A stretch of DNA of 47,064 nucleotides from a virus. Shown here piece after piece: positions 7,156 to 16,169 of this stretch (its first letter is position 1; each line of letters starts with the position of its first letter). The stretch spans positions 1 through 47,064 of the IMG/VR virus record IMGVR_UViG_3300025646_000076. One strand, given 5' to 3'. The notes under the pieces are model-generated. The model had not been told where the DNA came from and searched no databases. It was given only the letters and a program-made list of their open reading frames with translations. A program made the position numbers and the translations under genes.

Positions 7156-7707
7156 ATGATATTAACCGAAGATAGTGTACAAATATTTGTACCTCGAACG
7201 GGATCTACCTCGTTAAAAAAGGCTATTATACAAAATAATCCAAAGGCTATTGACTTATCTTTAGATTATCCTCCGTATAAACATCAAACTTTTTTAGAGG
7301 CTAAAAAATATAACAAGCCAGTTTATGCTGTTCTAAGAGAACCTACAGATTGGCTAATTTCTATGTACAATACACATTTAGGTCAAAGCTCAAGAATAGA
7401 CCCTACAAAGCCTAAACTAGAAAATTATGGAACTGTCTTAAATAAAAAAGACATCTTAGAGCTTTGGTGCTTTATTGCTAAATGGTACATATTGCCTAAT
7501 AAATGCTACCGTCAGATCGATTGGATCGGCGGTAGTAATATTATACTATACCAAGATATAAATTCTTACTTTGGATTTAAACTACCTAAACTTAATGCCT
7601 CAAAGCAACAAATAGTAGCGCTAGACTTAGAAGCAATGTCTTTAGCTAAAGAAATTTGGGCAGAAGATTACAAGTTGTATGAAGAAGTACAATCAGGACT
7701 AAAATGA
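7156..7707 (+). CDS. Second sulfotransferase-family protein
   Basis: A 183-residue protein with a PAPS-loop-like IFVPRTGSTSLKKAI (residues 10-24) and a 3'-phosphate-site-like VYAVLREPTDWLISMYN (residues 56-72; Arg61, Ser69). It is shorter than the sulfotransferase-like protein at 5326 and only distantly similar to it, so the two are not a recent duplication. A His in PYKHQTF (about 43) lies where the catalytic base is expected. The acceptor is unknown. It starts one base after phoH and ends in an ATGA overlap with a GIY-YIG nuclease gene. Confidence 0.65.
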   Translation: MILTEDSVQIFVPRTGSTSLKKAIIQNNPKAIDLSLDYPPYKHQTFLEAKKYNKPVYAVLREPTDWLISMYNTHLGQSSRIDPTKPKLENYGTVLNKKDILELWCFIAKWYILPNKCYRQIDWIGGSNIILYQDINSYFGFKLPKLNASKQQIVALDLEAMSLAKEIWAEDYKLYEEVQSGLK

Positions 7708-8198
7708 ATAATGAAGCGTTTGTATATCGGTTAACAAATACTACTAATGGGCGATACTATATTGGCTACCATAAAGGCGATGAAGACGATGGCTATATTT
7801 GCTCTTCTCGAAATTATGAATTCTGGGAAGATTTGCATAGCGATATTTTTACAAGAGACTTATTAAGATATGGCTCAAAAGAAGAATGTAAATTAGAAGA
7901 ATCTATTTTATTAGCGGATTGTTTTTCTGACCCTAAATGTTATAACTTTTCAGATGGAAATGGTGGATTTTTACTTAAAAATAATTGGGTAGGCGTTCAA
8001 GTCCCCAGTAGGCTTTTAGTAGAAGCAGACGTAATCCCTGAAAAATATAAAACAAAAGAATTCATTTGGTATAAGAAAAATAAATATATAGAGTTAGGTT
8101 ATAGGGGCATTAAAAAAGACGTAGACGATGCTCAAACATTTATCGGTAGAATCAAACTTAATATAAGACAATTTATACGGAAAATAACATGTCAATAA
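7704..8198 (+). CDS. GIY-YIG nuclease, possible homing endonuclease
   Basis: A 164-residue protein with an N-terminal GIY-YIG domain. FVYRLTNTTNGRYYIGYHKG (residues 6-25) supplies the GIY- and YIG-type strands. The catalytic-type Arg is probably Arg36 (CSSRNYEF) and the metal-binding Glu is in KLEESILLAD (Glu65/66). A CYNFSDGNGG segment follows, seen in stand-alone phage GIY-YIG proteins. The C-terminal ~50 basic residues may bind DNA. It lies directly before the large terminase gene, which it overlaps by ten bases. That place is typical for free-standing homing endonucleases, but also for HNH/GIY-YIG proteins that help packaging. Confidence 0.75.
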   Translation: MNNEAFVYRLTNTTNGRYYIGYHKGDEDDGYICSSRNYEFWEDLHSDIFTRDLLRYGSKEECKLEESILLADCFSDPKCYNFSDGNGGFLLKNNWVGVQVPSRLLVEADVIPEKYKTKEFIWYKKNKYIELGYRGIKKDVDDAQTFIGRIKLNIRQFIRKITCQ

Positions 8199-9529
8199 CA
8201 TTACATGAGGGACAGTCGCAGATTATAAGAGATATGTTTGTGGACCAATCCGTTCGCTACGCGGCGGTATGCGCTTCTCGAGGTTTTGGCAAGTCTTACC
8301 TTGCGGCCTGTGCGGCGGTCTTGGCTGTACAAGAATTAGTACAATTACCCGCTGATGTTCCAAACAAAAATGTATGCTTAATTTGCCCAACTTATCAGCA
8401 GGCTGTTGATATCTATTATCCTTTGATTGCTTATCAATTTGGAATGGAAGACTTCTGCGACAAATCATCCCAACATAGCGGCACTTTCTGGTTTCCTAAT
8501 AATGTAGTACTTAAATTATGGTCATATGAAGCGTCCGAACGACTTCGAGGATCTGGCCAATATTTTGCAGTACTAGATGAGGTTACTACTTGGAGAGGAG
8601 CAGGTGGCTCTTTTAAAGAATCTTGGGAAAGTATTATACAGCCCTGTTTAACTACTCGTTGGTCTCCTGACAGAGCTAAAGAATTTGGAGCGCCCTCCCC
8701 GGGAAGGGCTCTTATTATTTCTACCCCTAAAGGTAGAGATTATTTTTATGATATGTTTAATTTTGAAGCAGTTGATAATAATTGGAAATCTTACCATTTT
8801 ACATATAAAGACTCTCCTTATTTAGACGAAGAAGAAATTGAGAAAACAAAACATACTATTGACTTTTTTAAATTTAAACGAGAGTACGAAGCATCTTTTG
8901 ATGAATCTGGTAACTCTGTATTTTATAATTTTAACAGAAAAGATCATGTAGATAAAACAATTATTGATTTTCAACCGGGAGAGACTGTTTACGCCTGTAT
9001 CGACTTTAACGTTTCAATTATGGCGTGTTCCTTATTTGCTCTTAGGGGAAATCAAATGCAGTTTATTGAAGATTTTATAGGACATCCCGATACAGAATCC
9101 CTAGCAAAAACGCTACAAAAGCGTTTTGTACAAAAGGGACATGACGTAAAATGTTTTCCAGACCCAAGCGGTCGAGCTAGAAAGTCTTCGGCATCTGTAG
9201 GACGTACAGACTTTTCTATTTTGCAATCATATAATCTTGAAACTATTGCAAGAAGTAAAGCGCCTGCATTAATTGACTCTGTAGCGGCAGTGAATAGACA
9301 ATTAAAAACCGCTAGTGGGCATGTCAATATGTTATTTCATCCCAGATGCAAGCACACAATTAAATCTATGGAACGAACTTCATGGAAAGAAAACAACCCA
9401 GATTCTGCTATGATTGATAAATCGGCGGGTGAAGAGCACCACTCCGATGGAGTAAGATACGCTACTGAGTATCTATTCCCAGTCACAAGCGGAACAAAGG
9501 TACGTTCCAAGCAATCACATAATTTTTAA
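8189..9529 (+). CDS. terL: Terminase large subunit
   Basis: A 446-residue packaging motor and nuclease. The ATPase has Walker A CASRGFGKSY (Lys35) and Walker B YFAVLDEVTTW (Asp130-Glu131), with the coupling motif ALIISTPKGRDYFYDMF after it. The C-terminal nuclease has the RNase-H-like strand YACIDFNVSIMA (Asp272) and a late acidic/His region EEHHSDGVRYATEYLF. Length is normal for the family. No small terminase is recognisable next to it; one of the small genes upstream could be it, or it lies outside. The start overlaps the nuclease gene upstream. Confidence 0.92.
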   Translation: MSITLHEGQSQIIRDMFVDQSVRYAAVCASRGFGKSYLAACAAVLAVQELVQLPADVPNKNVCLICPTYQQAVDIYYPLIAYQFGMEDFCDKSSQHSGTFWFPNNVVLKLWSYEASERLRGSGQYFAVLDEVTTWRGAGGSFKESWESIIQPCLTTRWSPDRAKEFGAPSPGRALIISTPKGRDYFYDMFNFEAVDNNWKSYHFTYKDSPYLDEEEIEKTKHTIDFFKFKREYEASFDESGNSVFYNFNRKDHVDKTIIDFQPGETVYACIDFNVSIMACSLFALRGNQMQFIEDFIGHPDTESLAKTLQKRFVQKGHDVKCFPDPSGRARKSSASVGRTDFSILQSYNLETIARSKAPALIDSVAAVNRQLKTASGHVNMLFHPRCKHTIKSMERTSWKENNPDSAMIDKSAGEEHHSDGVRYATEYLFPVTSGTKVRSKQSHNF

Positions 9530-9541
9530 TAGGAGACTTAA

Positions 9542-11206
9542 ATGGCTAATACAGCTACGTCTGCGAATCGTTCTAAATCTGTAGGAGATCCGCATCCCAA
9601 ATACGAGTCGCTTAAGCCACTTTGGAGAACTGCAAGAGGAATTCTTAATGGCCAATCTCAAGTTAAAGAGTTAGACTCAATACTTGATAATTACGGCTTT
9701 AAAAATATTTTATTGCCCTTTTCTCCAAGCATGACTCCCGAGCAATATGCGTTTTATAGAGCAGAAGCAGAGCTTCCTGGGCTAACCGCACAATATATCA
9801 AAGTACTTATTGGAGGAATGCTCCGCAAGCAACCTGAAATTACACTACCAGAAAGCGCCCCTGAAGGCGCTCTAGATTGGCTTCGTAACTCATTTACCTC
9901 TTCAAATAATTCTATATTATCTTTTTTGGACGAAGCCTTGTTTGAGGAACTCCAAACTTCAAGAGCATGGGTAATAGTGGATTACCCTTCTGTACCTAAC
10001 TATGACGCATTAAGCTTAGAAGAGCGTAAAATGCTTGCGCCTTACCCAGTGCTTTTAAACGCGGAATCAGTAGTAAACTGGAGAACAGGGGCTCATCCTC
10101 GTACTGGAAAAAATTGCTTACTCGCATTAGTTGTAAGAAGTTATGAGACAGTATATAGAGACAATCCTCTGCATCCAGACTATGTAGAGTGCGCCTATGT
10201 TCATAGAATAAATGAACAGGGAATTTATGTTGTTGATAAGTATGAGCTTAGAGCAGAGCAATCTGCTAATGTGAACTTTATTAACGGTGTTGCACAACAA
10301 GACTATGAAGTATCCGGTGGAATGCACGGTGCAAAAACTTCTAAAAATAATATGTGGCAAAAAGTTGCAACTTACGATCAAATTATGGCAAACAACAAAT
10401 TGTTTGACTATATCCCAGCAGTCCCTTTAAATGGAAATATTGAAGGTGAAGAGCCTGTTTTAATGCCATTAATTGACAGAGAAGTAAGCCTCTACAACAA
10501 AGTGTCACGTCGTAATCATTTGTTATTAGGAGCGGCAACTTACACACCAGTTGTAATTTCAGATATGACAGACGATCAATTTGAAGATGTTGTTTCAGCA
10601 GGCTTAGGTTCTTGGATTAAAGTTCAGCAGGGCGATGATGTTAAGGCTCTAGAAACTCCCTCTCGTGCTTTACGAGATATGGAGTTGGTAATTCAAAACA
10701 CTGTTAATGAAATGGCTCGCCTTGGAATAAGGATGATGGCCCCTGAAAGCGGAAGTGGCAGAGATTCTGGAGTAGCTCTAGAAATCAGAAACGCCGGACA
10801 ATCTGCTTTACTAGCCTCAATTTCTACAAAAGTTTCACAACAAATGACTAAAATAATTTGTTGGATGTTAAACTGGAAGTATGGAACAGATTATAAAATG
10901 TCAGATATTACATTTAATTTAACACCTGATTTAAATCCAGCACCAATTGGCGCAGACTGGTTAAGGTTAGTTACAGAATGGTACACGGGTGGTCTTATTC
11001 CACGATCTGCATTTCTTGATATTGCTAAGGCAAACGATATAATTCATTCAGATTATGATGACATAAAAGGTCAAGAAGAAATAAATCAGGATGACATTAT
11101 CATGGGAGGACTTGATCCTCAACCTCTTGATGATTTAATCAATGCTCAAGCAAAAGAGCCCGAAGTATTAACGAATAATAAAGACGAAGGAAAAGACAAT
11201 GGTTGA
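9542..11206 (+). CDS. Portal protein (DUF4055 type)
   Basis: A 554-residue portal, the ring at the capsid vertex through which DNA passes. The N-terminal third has the pattern YESLKPLWRTARGILNGQSQ, then FSPSMTPEQYAFYRAEAELP and YIKVLIGGMLRKQPEITLP. This matches the DUF4055 portal-like family I know from marine siphophages. It follows terL by 12 bases with AGGAG upstream, and is followed by small genes and the MuF protein, the classic head order. The acidic C-terminus ends in an overlap with the next gene. Confidence 0.85.
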   Translation: MANTATSANRSKSVGDPHPKYESLKPLWRTARGILNGQSQVKELDSILDNYGFKNILLPFSPSMTPEQYAFYRAEAELPGLTAQYIKVLIGGMLRKQPEITLPESAPEGALDWLRNSFTSSNNSILSFLDEALFEELQTSRAWVIVDYPSVPNYDALSLEERKMLAPYPVLLNAESVVNWRTGAHPRTGKNCLLALVVRSYETVYRDNPLHPDYVECAYVHRINEQGIYVVDKYELRAEQSANVNFINGVAQQDYEVSGGMHGAKTSKNNMWQKVATYDQIMANNKLFDYIPAVPLNGNIEGEEPVLMPLIDREVSLYNKVSRRNHLLLGAATYTPVVISDMTDDQFEDVVSAGLGSWIKVQQGDDVKALETPSRALRDMELVIQNTVNEMARLGIRMMAPESGSGRDSGVALEIRNAGQSALLASISTKVSQQMTKIICWMLNWKYGTDYKMSDITFNLTPDLNPAPIGADWLRLVTEWYTGGLIPRSAFLDIAKANDIIHSDYDDIKGQEEINQDDIIMGGLDPQPLDDLINAQAKEPEVLTNNKDEGKDNG

Positions 11207-11441
11207 AGTAAAAGAAACAAAAAAGAGAGGACGACCTGCAACTAAAGAAGTAGAAGCAGTAGTCTGTTCTGTCCCTGAGAAAGTAAAAATTCAAGAAGGC
11301 TTAGTTTCTAAAAGTGGTCTTTGGAAAGTTGTAGGCAAACGCGGTGATCTTTGGATTATCGCCCCTACCGAGAAACATACTAAAGCTTTCGGAAAAGTAC
11401 CTATGACAGAAGAACAGCTTAAAGAACTATTTGAGGTGTAG
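11199..11441 (+). CDS. Small protein with AT-hook-like N-terminus
   Basis: An 80-residue protein whose start overlaps the portal stop by eight bases. Residues 8-16 (KKRGRPATK) contain the RGRP core of an AT-hook, which in other proteins binds the minor groove of AT-rich DNA. The rest is a small mixed domain with GLWKVVGKRGDLWIIAP, perhaps an SH3-like barrel. A role in binding packaged DNA or in head assembly is possible from position between portal and MuF genes, but the family is not recognised. Confidence 0.55.
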   Translation: MVEVKETKKRGRPATKEVEAVVCSVPEKVKIQEGLVSKSGLWKVVGKRGDLWIIAPTEKHTKAFGKVPMTEEQLKELFEV

Positions 11442-11442
11442 T

Positions 11443-11685
11443 ATGAGTGACTCCTTTTTAGAAGACGAATTTTTAGAATTGGAAGAAGTATCCGAAAGTG
11501 AGTTTGAGGAAGTAGTTGAAACTTTTATAGAAATTGATCACTCTAAAGAAGAAGGTCTTGTGACTGTAGGCGCTATTACTTCTTGTGGATACACAGTTAC
11601 GGCTATTATAGACGAAAATCGTGTATTAATTAGTAACCGTACAACTGCAAAAGTAGTTAACAAGAGCGATATTGAAATCGTATAA
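11443..11685 (+). CDS. Small acidic protein of the head module
   Basis: An 80-residue protein with a very acidic N-terminal half (LEDEFLELEEVSESEFEE) and a small beta-rich C-terminal half. The frame opens at an upstream TTG, but the ATG at 443 bases past 11000 (11443) has GAGGTG upstream and is preferred. It directly precedes the MuF-polymerase gene, and a copy of the putative promoter motif lies inside its coding sequence at 11536. Function unknown. Confidence 0.6.
   Translation: MSDSFLEDEFLELEEVSESEFEEVVETFIEIDHSKEEGLVTVGAITSCGYTVTAIIDENRVLISNRTTAKVVNKSDIEIV
11536..11553 (+). promoter_or_regulatory. Putative phage RNA-polymerase promoter, copy 3 (intragenic)
   Basis: GATCACTCTAAAGAAGAA differs from the copy at 35871 by one base in 18. 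It lies within a coding sequence (encoding DHSKEE), about 150 bp before the ATG of the MuF-RNA polymerase fusion gene. Being coding, part of the match could be chance, but the near identity to an intergenic copy argues for function. Confidence 0.5.
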
Positions 11686-11700
11686 ATAACGGAGAGTTTT

Positions 11701-14700
11701 ATGAGCATTAATGAAGAGCTTTATGATCGTATTGTAGACCATGCGGCAATGGTTCGATTGTTTGAAGAAAATGCTCAAACCGATGTTAAAAGAATAATTC
11801 GAAGACACAGAGAAAGACTAACTTCTGCCCTTAAAAATGCAGGAATTATTTCTAGAACCAAAACAATCGATTCTGTAATTAAACCAGAAATTAGAAGATT
11901 TTCTAAAGAACTAGATGGTTTTTTAGTTAATAGTGTGAAAGACTACGGAATTACAGAACTCGATTTTAACACCAATAATCTAGCAAAGTCGATCGGCGCA
12001 TATGCAAATATAAGACGCCCGAAGGCAACTAAAGTCCTAGAAGAAATTGTTGGTGTTAACATCCGAGGAGAGGGAAACCTAAGCAGGCGTATCCAAGCTT
12101 TAGGCGCAGGTGAGTTAACTCGAATACAAACAAAAATAAACAACGGGTTAGCTAAAGGTTTTTCTAATGAGCAATTAAGAAATGAAATTGTTAGAACAAC
12201 CCGCTTAACAGAAGCGCAAGCTAGCGCTCTCGTCAGAACTGCAATCACCAGAACGCAATCTACCTCTCAACTAAATTCATTAAAAGAAAATAGAGAGCTT
12301 ATTAAAGGAGTGCGATTTACTGCAGTATTGGATAGTCGTACAAGTGCAATCTGCGCTCACCACGACGGCAAAGTGTATGATTTAGACGACACAAGATATA
12401 CTCCCCCTTTACATTGGAGGTGTCGCTCTACATTGGTGCCTGTCGTTAAATCTCATAGTGAGCTATTAGCTAGTACCTCTCCGGATGTAAAAAAGAAAGT
12501 ATTGGAAAAATTGTCAGATAGTCAAATTCTAGCGTTAAATAAAACGGTTCCTAGTCGAGAATCTTATGGAGAATGGTTAGCTCGCCAAACTCGAGAAGTA
12601 AAAATTCGACATTTTCAAGGAGATATCCAAAAAGTCGATCTTTTTGATAATGGTCAATTAACCTTAGATACCTTTGTTACAGCAAGTGGAAAGCCTCTCT
12701 CATTAACAGCGTTACGCCGTTTAGACAATAGAAATACAACTACTGCTCCAGTTAGACAAAAAGTTTTATCACCTACCGCAATTAATGCTTTAAACATTAA
12801 TGCGTCCCGTCCTTCTACACTTATTCGTAATAAAAGTGTCGAAGAGGAACTTCGTCTTTTTTATCGAGCAGAGGCCGCTAATATCAATTCTTTGCTATCA
12901 TTAACAGATTTCCGGGGAACTTCAATTCCCGGAAAAAGGACTAGTAGACGTAGAGCCAATAATCAATTTGATGAAAGAAATACGGGAATTGACCCCCTTA
13001 CGGGTGAAATGAAATCTACACTTATCTACGAACCGGATTTCAAAGTATTTCAAGAGAGATTAGATTTACTAAATAATTCAAAAATATTATCTAAAGAACA
13101 AAAAAACTTTATTGAAAATTTTGTAATTTCTTTAGAGAATGATGGTCTTTCTATTAATCAACAGTCTGCTGTTATAGAGAACTTACGCCTCATATTCGAA
13201 AGATATGAAAAGGATAAAGTGCCTTGGGAAAATTTTTCAGCAGTATTAAGAGCAGAAATGAAAAATTCTGTTGTTAACACTTCTAGAATACTGGATAGGA
13301 GATCTAGAGCCAGATCCCAACTCTATAAGTTTGGAGAAGCAGGAACATCTGCTCAAATTCAAATATTTGGTAAGTGGACCGAATTTAATGATATCTCTAA
13401 AAGAACTCTTAAAAATCAAAGATTAGTTAGAGATTGGAGCGTTAACGAAGGCCTCCCAATTGCGAGAGCTTTATATTACTCTGGGAGATCTCCTTTAAGA
13501 TCTTACTTTCCAAAGCCTCCCTCTAATTTGCCTAGTTTTAAAAAAGCGAAAAAGGCTCTTATTAAGGAAATAGAAAAACTTCCTTTTGGAAAAGCATTTA
13601 TAAGAAAGTATAATGGAGAGCCTTCTGATTCTCTTATTACTAAATTTCTAAGAGAAGGTAGTGAAAGAAAAAGAAGATTTTTAGATTTAGAATGGTTTTA
13701 TATTAAAAAGAAAGAAGACTTTATTCAAAAATCTATTACTCCAGAATTTGCAAAGCAAAGGATAAAACTACTATCTGAAATAATAGAAGATATTGCAACA
13801 GGAGAATCTACAGATTATGATTCACTTGCAATTAGGATTGGTAAAAAAATATATGAAGCTGAAAAAGCAGATGTAGATATATTTTTTAAAGCTCCTACAA
13901 TACAAGATTATCATAAAATAGGATCAAATATATTACAAGGTTTAAAGGATCAAGGCAAAATAAAGGTAGGTCTTAGAGGATTAACTCGCAGAGGGGTTAT
14001 TGATCTAGATTCAGGAAGACCCGGCTTAGGTACCTTTAGAGACACAATATCTCGAGAAGTACAAATTGTAGATCCTAAAATGCTAGAGCTTCAAAGAGCT
14101 AACAGAGAAATAGTTTATTCCCGAAGAATGGGTATTGTAGATGAAAGAGACCGTTTATATGTGAAAGCCGGATCTAAATATTTCTATGATGCTCGTGGTA
14201 ATAAAACAAATATTAGTGTAATAACTAGAAAAGCCTCTGGTAATTACGAAAAAAATTTAATAGATAGCGACTTTGCTAACATGATAAATCATGCAATGGA
14301 TTTTGAATGGGAAGTAGATAAAGACTTTGCATCCTTTTTTGATGATCTTGCTCATTTTAGGGATCCTAGAGGTAACGTTCAAAAGTATGATGAGCTAAAT
14401 AGTTTTAGAAAAATTATCATACAGCGTGGAGAGCAAGGCGCGGGTATGTTACAAGCAATCAGGTGGCATCGGGTAAACAATACTCGGTGGAGAAATTGGG
14501 CACAAATTGACAGCAGAGGGCGGCTTTATACTCAAGGGTATTTACACCCTGCAGGTGGTGAATTTGTTCGACCATTTTTAAACACTGCTATTGCTAAAAA
14601 CATTAACGAAGAAATACTAGATGAACTTAGAATACAACTAGGTACTCTAGTAGGAGAGGCTTTTAGCGTATTAACTAATCAAGGCAGATTAAATTCTTTT

Positions 14701-16149
14701 AGACAAAATGAAAAAGCATTTAGAGAACTTGGTGAAATTATGCTTTCACAGACTCAAAGAGATCGTAGAATACGAGAATTTCTTGAGCATCCGCTAGTAC
14801 AATCAATAGAACCCGAAGAGGTCCCTAAACTAGCTAGATTTGCTTTGGAATATACACGTATCTATAATCACGTAGATGGCGATTTTTCTAATGTTAAAAA
14901 ACTTAGAACTTATAAAACTCAACTAGCAAATGAAAACGATGCTTCAGCGTCTGGAGCACAGTTAATAGCTTTGTCCACGCGAGACCGTGCTCTTGCAGAA
15001 GCATCTAATGTTGTGGCCACAAACCGTAAAAACAGACTTTATGACTTAGTAGCAGAAAGAACTATTTCTGATCCTAGATTTAGAAAGATAAATCCAATAG
15101 GAAATAATATTGATTTTGGTGACTTAGCTAAAGGTGCAAAAGGCCAATCAATGGTTGCTTTTTATGGAGCGGGAAAGGCTACTCAAGCAGGTGCAATTGA
15201 GTCTAAACTCGCCAAGGTTTTATCAAAGAAAGGTTATTTAGTAATAACCAAAGATGAATTAAAACAATTCAATAAAGAAATAGATCTTAATATCGAAAAA
15301 GCAAAAGCCGATGGTGCTCTATCTGTGGTAGAGGATTTAAAGGTTTTTAAAAAAGAAGTAAACTATTCAATTAACAATAGCTCTCCTGTAGGGAACCAGC
15401 TTTTAGCGGCGGCTAAAGACTTACACCCGGATTCAGAAGAGTTTGTAAGAAAGCTGACCAACGCTCGTGGTGGGATTATTGGCCCTGAACAGTTTAAACA
15501 AACTGCAGAAATAATGTCTGGCCACTTAAGTGACATTGCTCCGGTTACGGAACGATTTGTTGCTTATTGGAAAAAAGTTGCGACTACTTACATTACTGAA
15601 TCTCAAGAGGTAGATATCCCTTGGTATACAGTTGATGGTAAAGTATTATTTCAGCGATATCGTCCTACAGTTCAAGACAGGATTGAATTTATAGACCCTG
15701 TCACTGGTAGAAAGGTATCAAATATCTACGAAGACTCAATTACTGACTCTAGATTTATTGGAAATCAGTCAATTATCGGCGCTCGTAGTGGTTTGGGAGT
15801 AAATGGCAATCATATGAATGATGCTAGTATTGTTCGGAGATTTCATCTCTGGGGTAGAAAGAACAATATTAATACGGCTACAATTCATGACGGATTTTTT
15901 ACAAATCTAGCCGATTCCTTAGCGGCAAAGCAAAGATTGAGAGAAATCTATGCGGATGCAGTTGAGGCAGATACACTCTTAAACACCCTCAAAGAAATGA
16001 GGAAAAGAGGACTTTCGGAAGAATCGTATTTAGAACTAATTCAATTAGCGATTGACGAAGGTTTATTAAACCCCAAAGATGGCATAACTGCTAAAGAAAT
16101 ACTTGCCCCTATCCCAGAAGGATGGGACTTCTATGGCATTGGGCCTTAA
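11701..16149 (+). CDS. MuF head protein fused to T7/N4-type RNA polymerase
   Basis: A 1482-residue fusion. The N-terminal ~250 residues are a MuF/SPP1 gp7-type domain: RTAITRTQSTSQLNSL, AVLDSRTSAICAHHDGKVY (Asp211-Arg213) and PPLHWRCRSTLVPV (Cys241). The C-terminal part has single-subunit RNA polymerase motifs in order: DSRGRLY at 937-943 (T7 DWRGRVY), motif A NDASASGAQ with Asp1080 (T7 DGSCSGIQ, Asp537), motif B AKGQSMVAFYG with Lys1147 and Tyr1155 (T7 Lys631, Tyr639, same spacing), His1371 (T7 His784) and motif C TIHDGFF with Asp1397 (T7 Asp812). Residues ~260-900 would hold a linker and N-terminal domain. The position between portal and scaffold is the normal MuF position. I infer a capsid-packaged polymerase ejected with the genome, as for N4. 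The T7 Arg627 position is Ala1143, with Lys1144 beside it. Confidence 0.85.
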   Translation: MSINEELYDRIVDHAAMVRLFEENAQTDVKRIIRRHRERLTSALKNAGIISRTKTIDSVIKPEIRRFSKELDGFLVNSVKDYGITELDFNTNNLAKSIGAYANIRRPKATKVLEEIVGVNIRGEGNLSRRIQALGAGELTRIQTKINNGLAKGFSNEQLRNEIVRTTRLTEAQASALVRTAITRTQSTSQLNSLKENRELIKGVRFTAVLDSRTSAICAHHDGKVYDLDDTRYTPPLHWRCRSTLVPVVKSHSELLASTSPDVKKKVLEKLSDSQILALNKTVPSRESYGEWLARQTREVKIRHFQGDIQKVDLFDNGQLTLDTFVTASGKPLSLTALRRLDNRNTTTAPVRQKVLSPTAINALNINASRPSTLIRNKSVEEELRLFYRAEAANINSLLSLTDFRGTSIPGKRTSRRRANNQFDERNTGIDPLTGEMKSTLIYEPDFKVFQERLDLLNNSKILSKEQKNFIENFVISLENDGLSINQQSAVIENLRLIFERYEKDKVPWENFSAVLRAEMKNSVVNTSRILDRRSRARSQLYKFGEAGTSAQIQIFGKWTEFNDISKRTLKNQRLVRDWSVNEGLPIARALYYSGRSPLRSYFPKPPSNLPSFKKAKKALIKEIEKLPFGKAFIRKYNGEPSDSLITKFLREGSERKRRFLDLEWFYIKKKEDFIQKSITPEFAKQRIKLLSEIIEDIATGESTDYDSLAIRIGKKIYEAEKADVDIFFKAPTIQDYHKIGSNILQGLKDQGKIKVGLRGLTRRGVIDLDSGRPGLGTFRDTISREVQIVDPKMLELQRANREIVYSRRMGIVDERDRLYVKAGSKYFYDARGNKTNISVITRKASGNYEKNLIDSDFANMINHAMDFEWEVDKDFASFFDDLAHFRDPRGNVQKYDELNSFRKIIIQRGEQGAGMLQAIRWHRVNNTRWRNWAQIDSRGRLYTQGYLHPAGGEFVRPFLNTAIAKNINEEILDELRIQLGTLVGEAFSVLTNQGRLNSFRQNEKAFRELGEIMLSQTQRDRRIREFLEHPLVQSIEPEEVPKLARFALEYTRIYNHVDGDFSNVKKLRTYKTQLANENDASASGAQLIALSTRDRALAEASNVVATNRKNRLYDLVAERTISDPRFRKINPIGNNIDFGDLAKGAKGQSMVAFYGAGKATQAGAIESKLAKVLSKKGYLVITKDELKQFNKEIDLNIEKAKADGALSVVEDLKVFKKEVNYSINNSSPVGNQLLAAAKDLHPDSEEFVRKLTNARGGIIGPEQFKQTAEIMSGHLSDIAPVTERFVAYWKKVATTYITESQEVDIPWYTVDGKVLFQRYRPTVQDRIEFIDPVTGRKVSNIYEDSITDSRFIGNQSIIGARSGLGVNGNHMNDASIVRRFHLWGRKNNINTATIHDGFFTNLADSLAAKQRLREIYADAVEADTLLNTLKEMRKRGLSEESYLELIQLAIDEGLLNPKDGITAKEILAPIPEGWDFYGIGP

Positions 16150-16169
16150 ACAAAACTCTTATTAATAAC

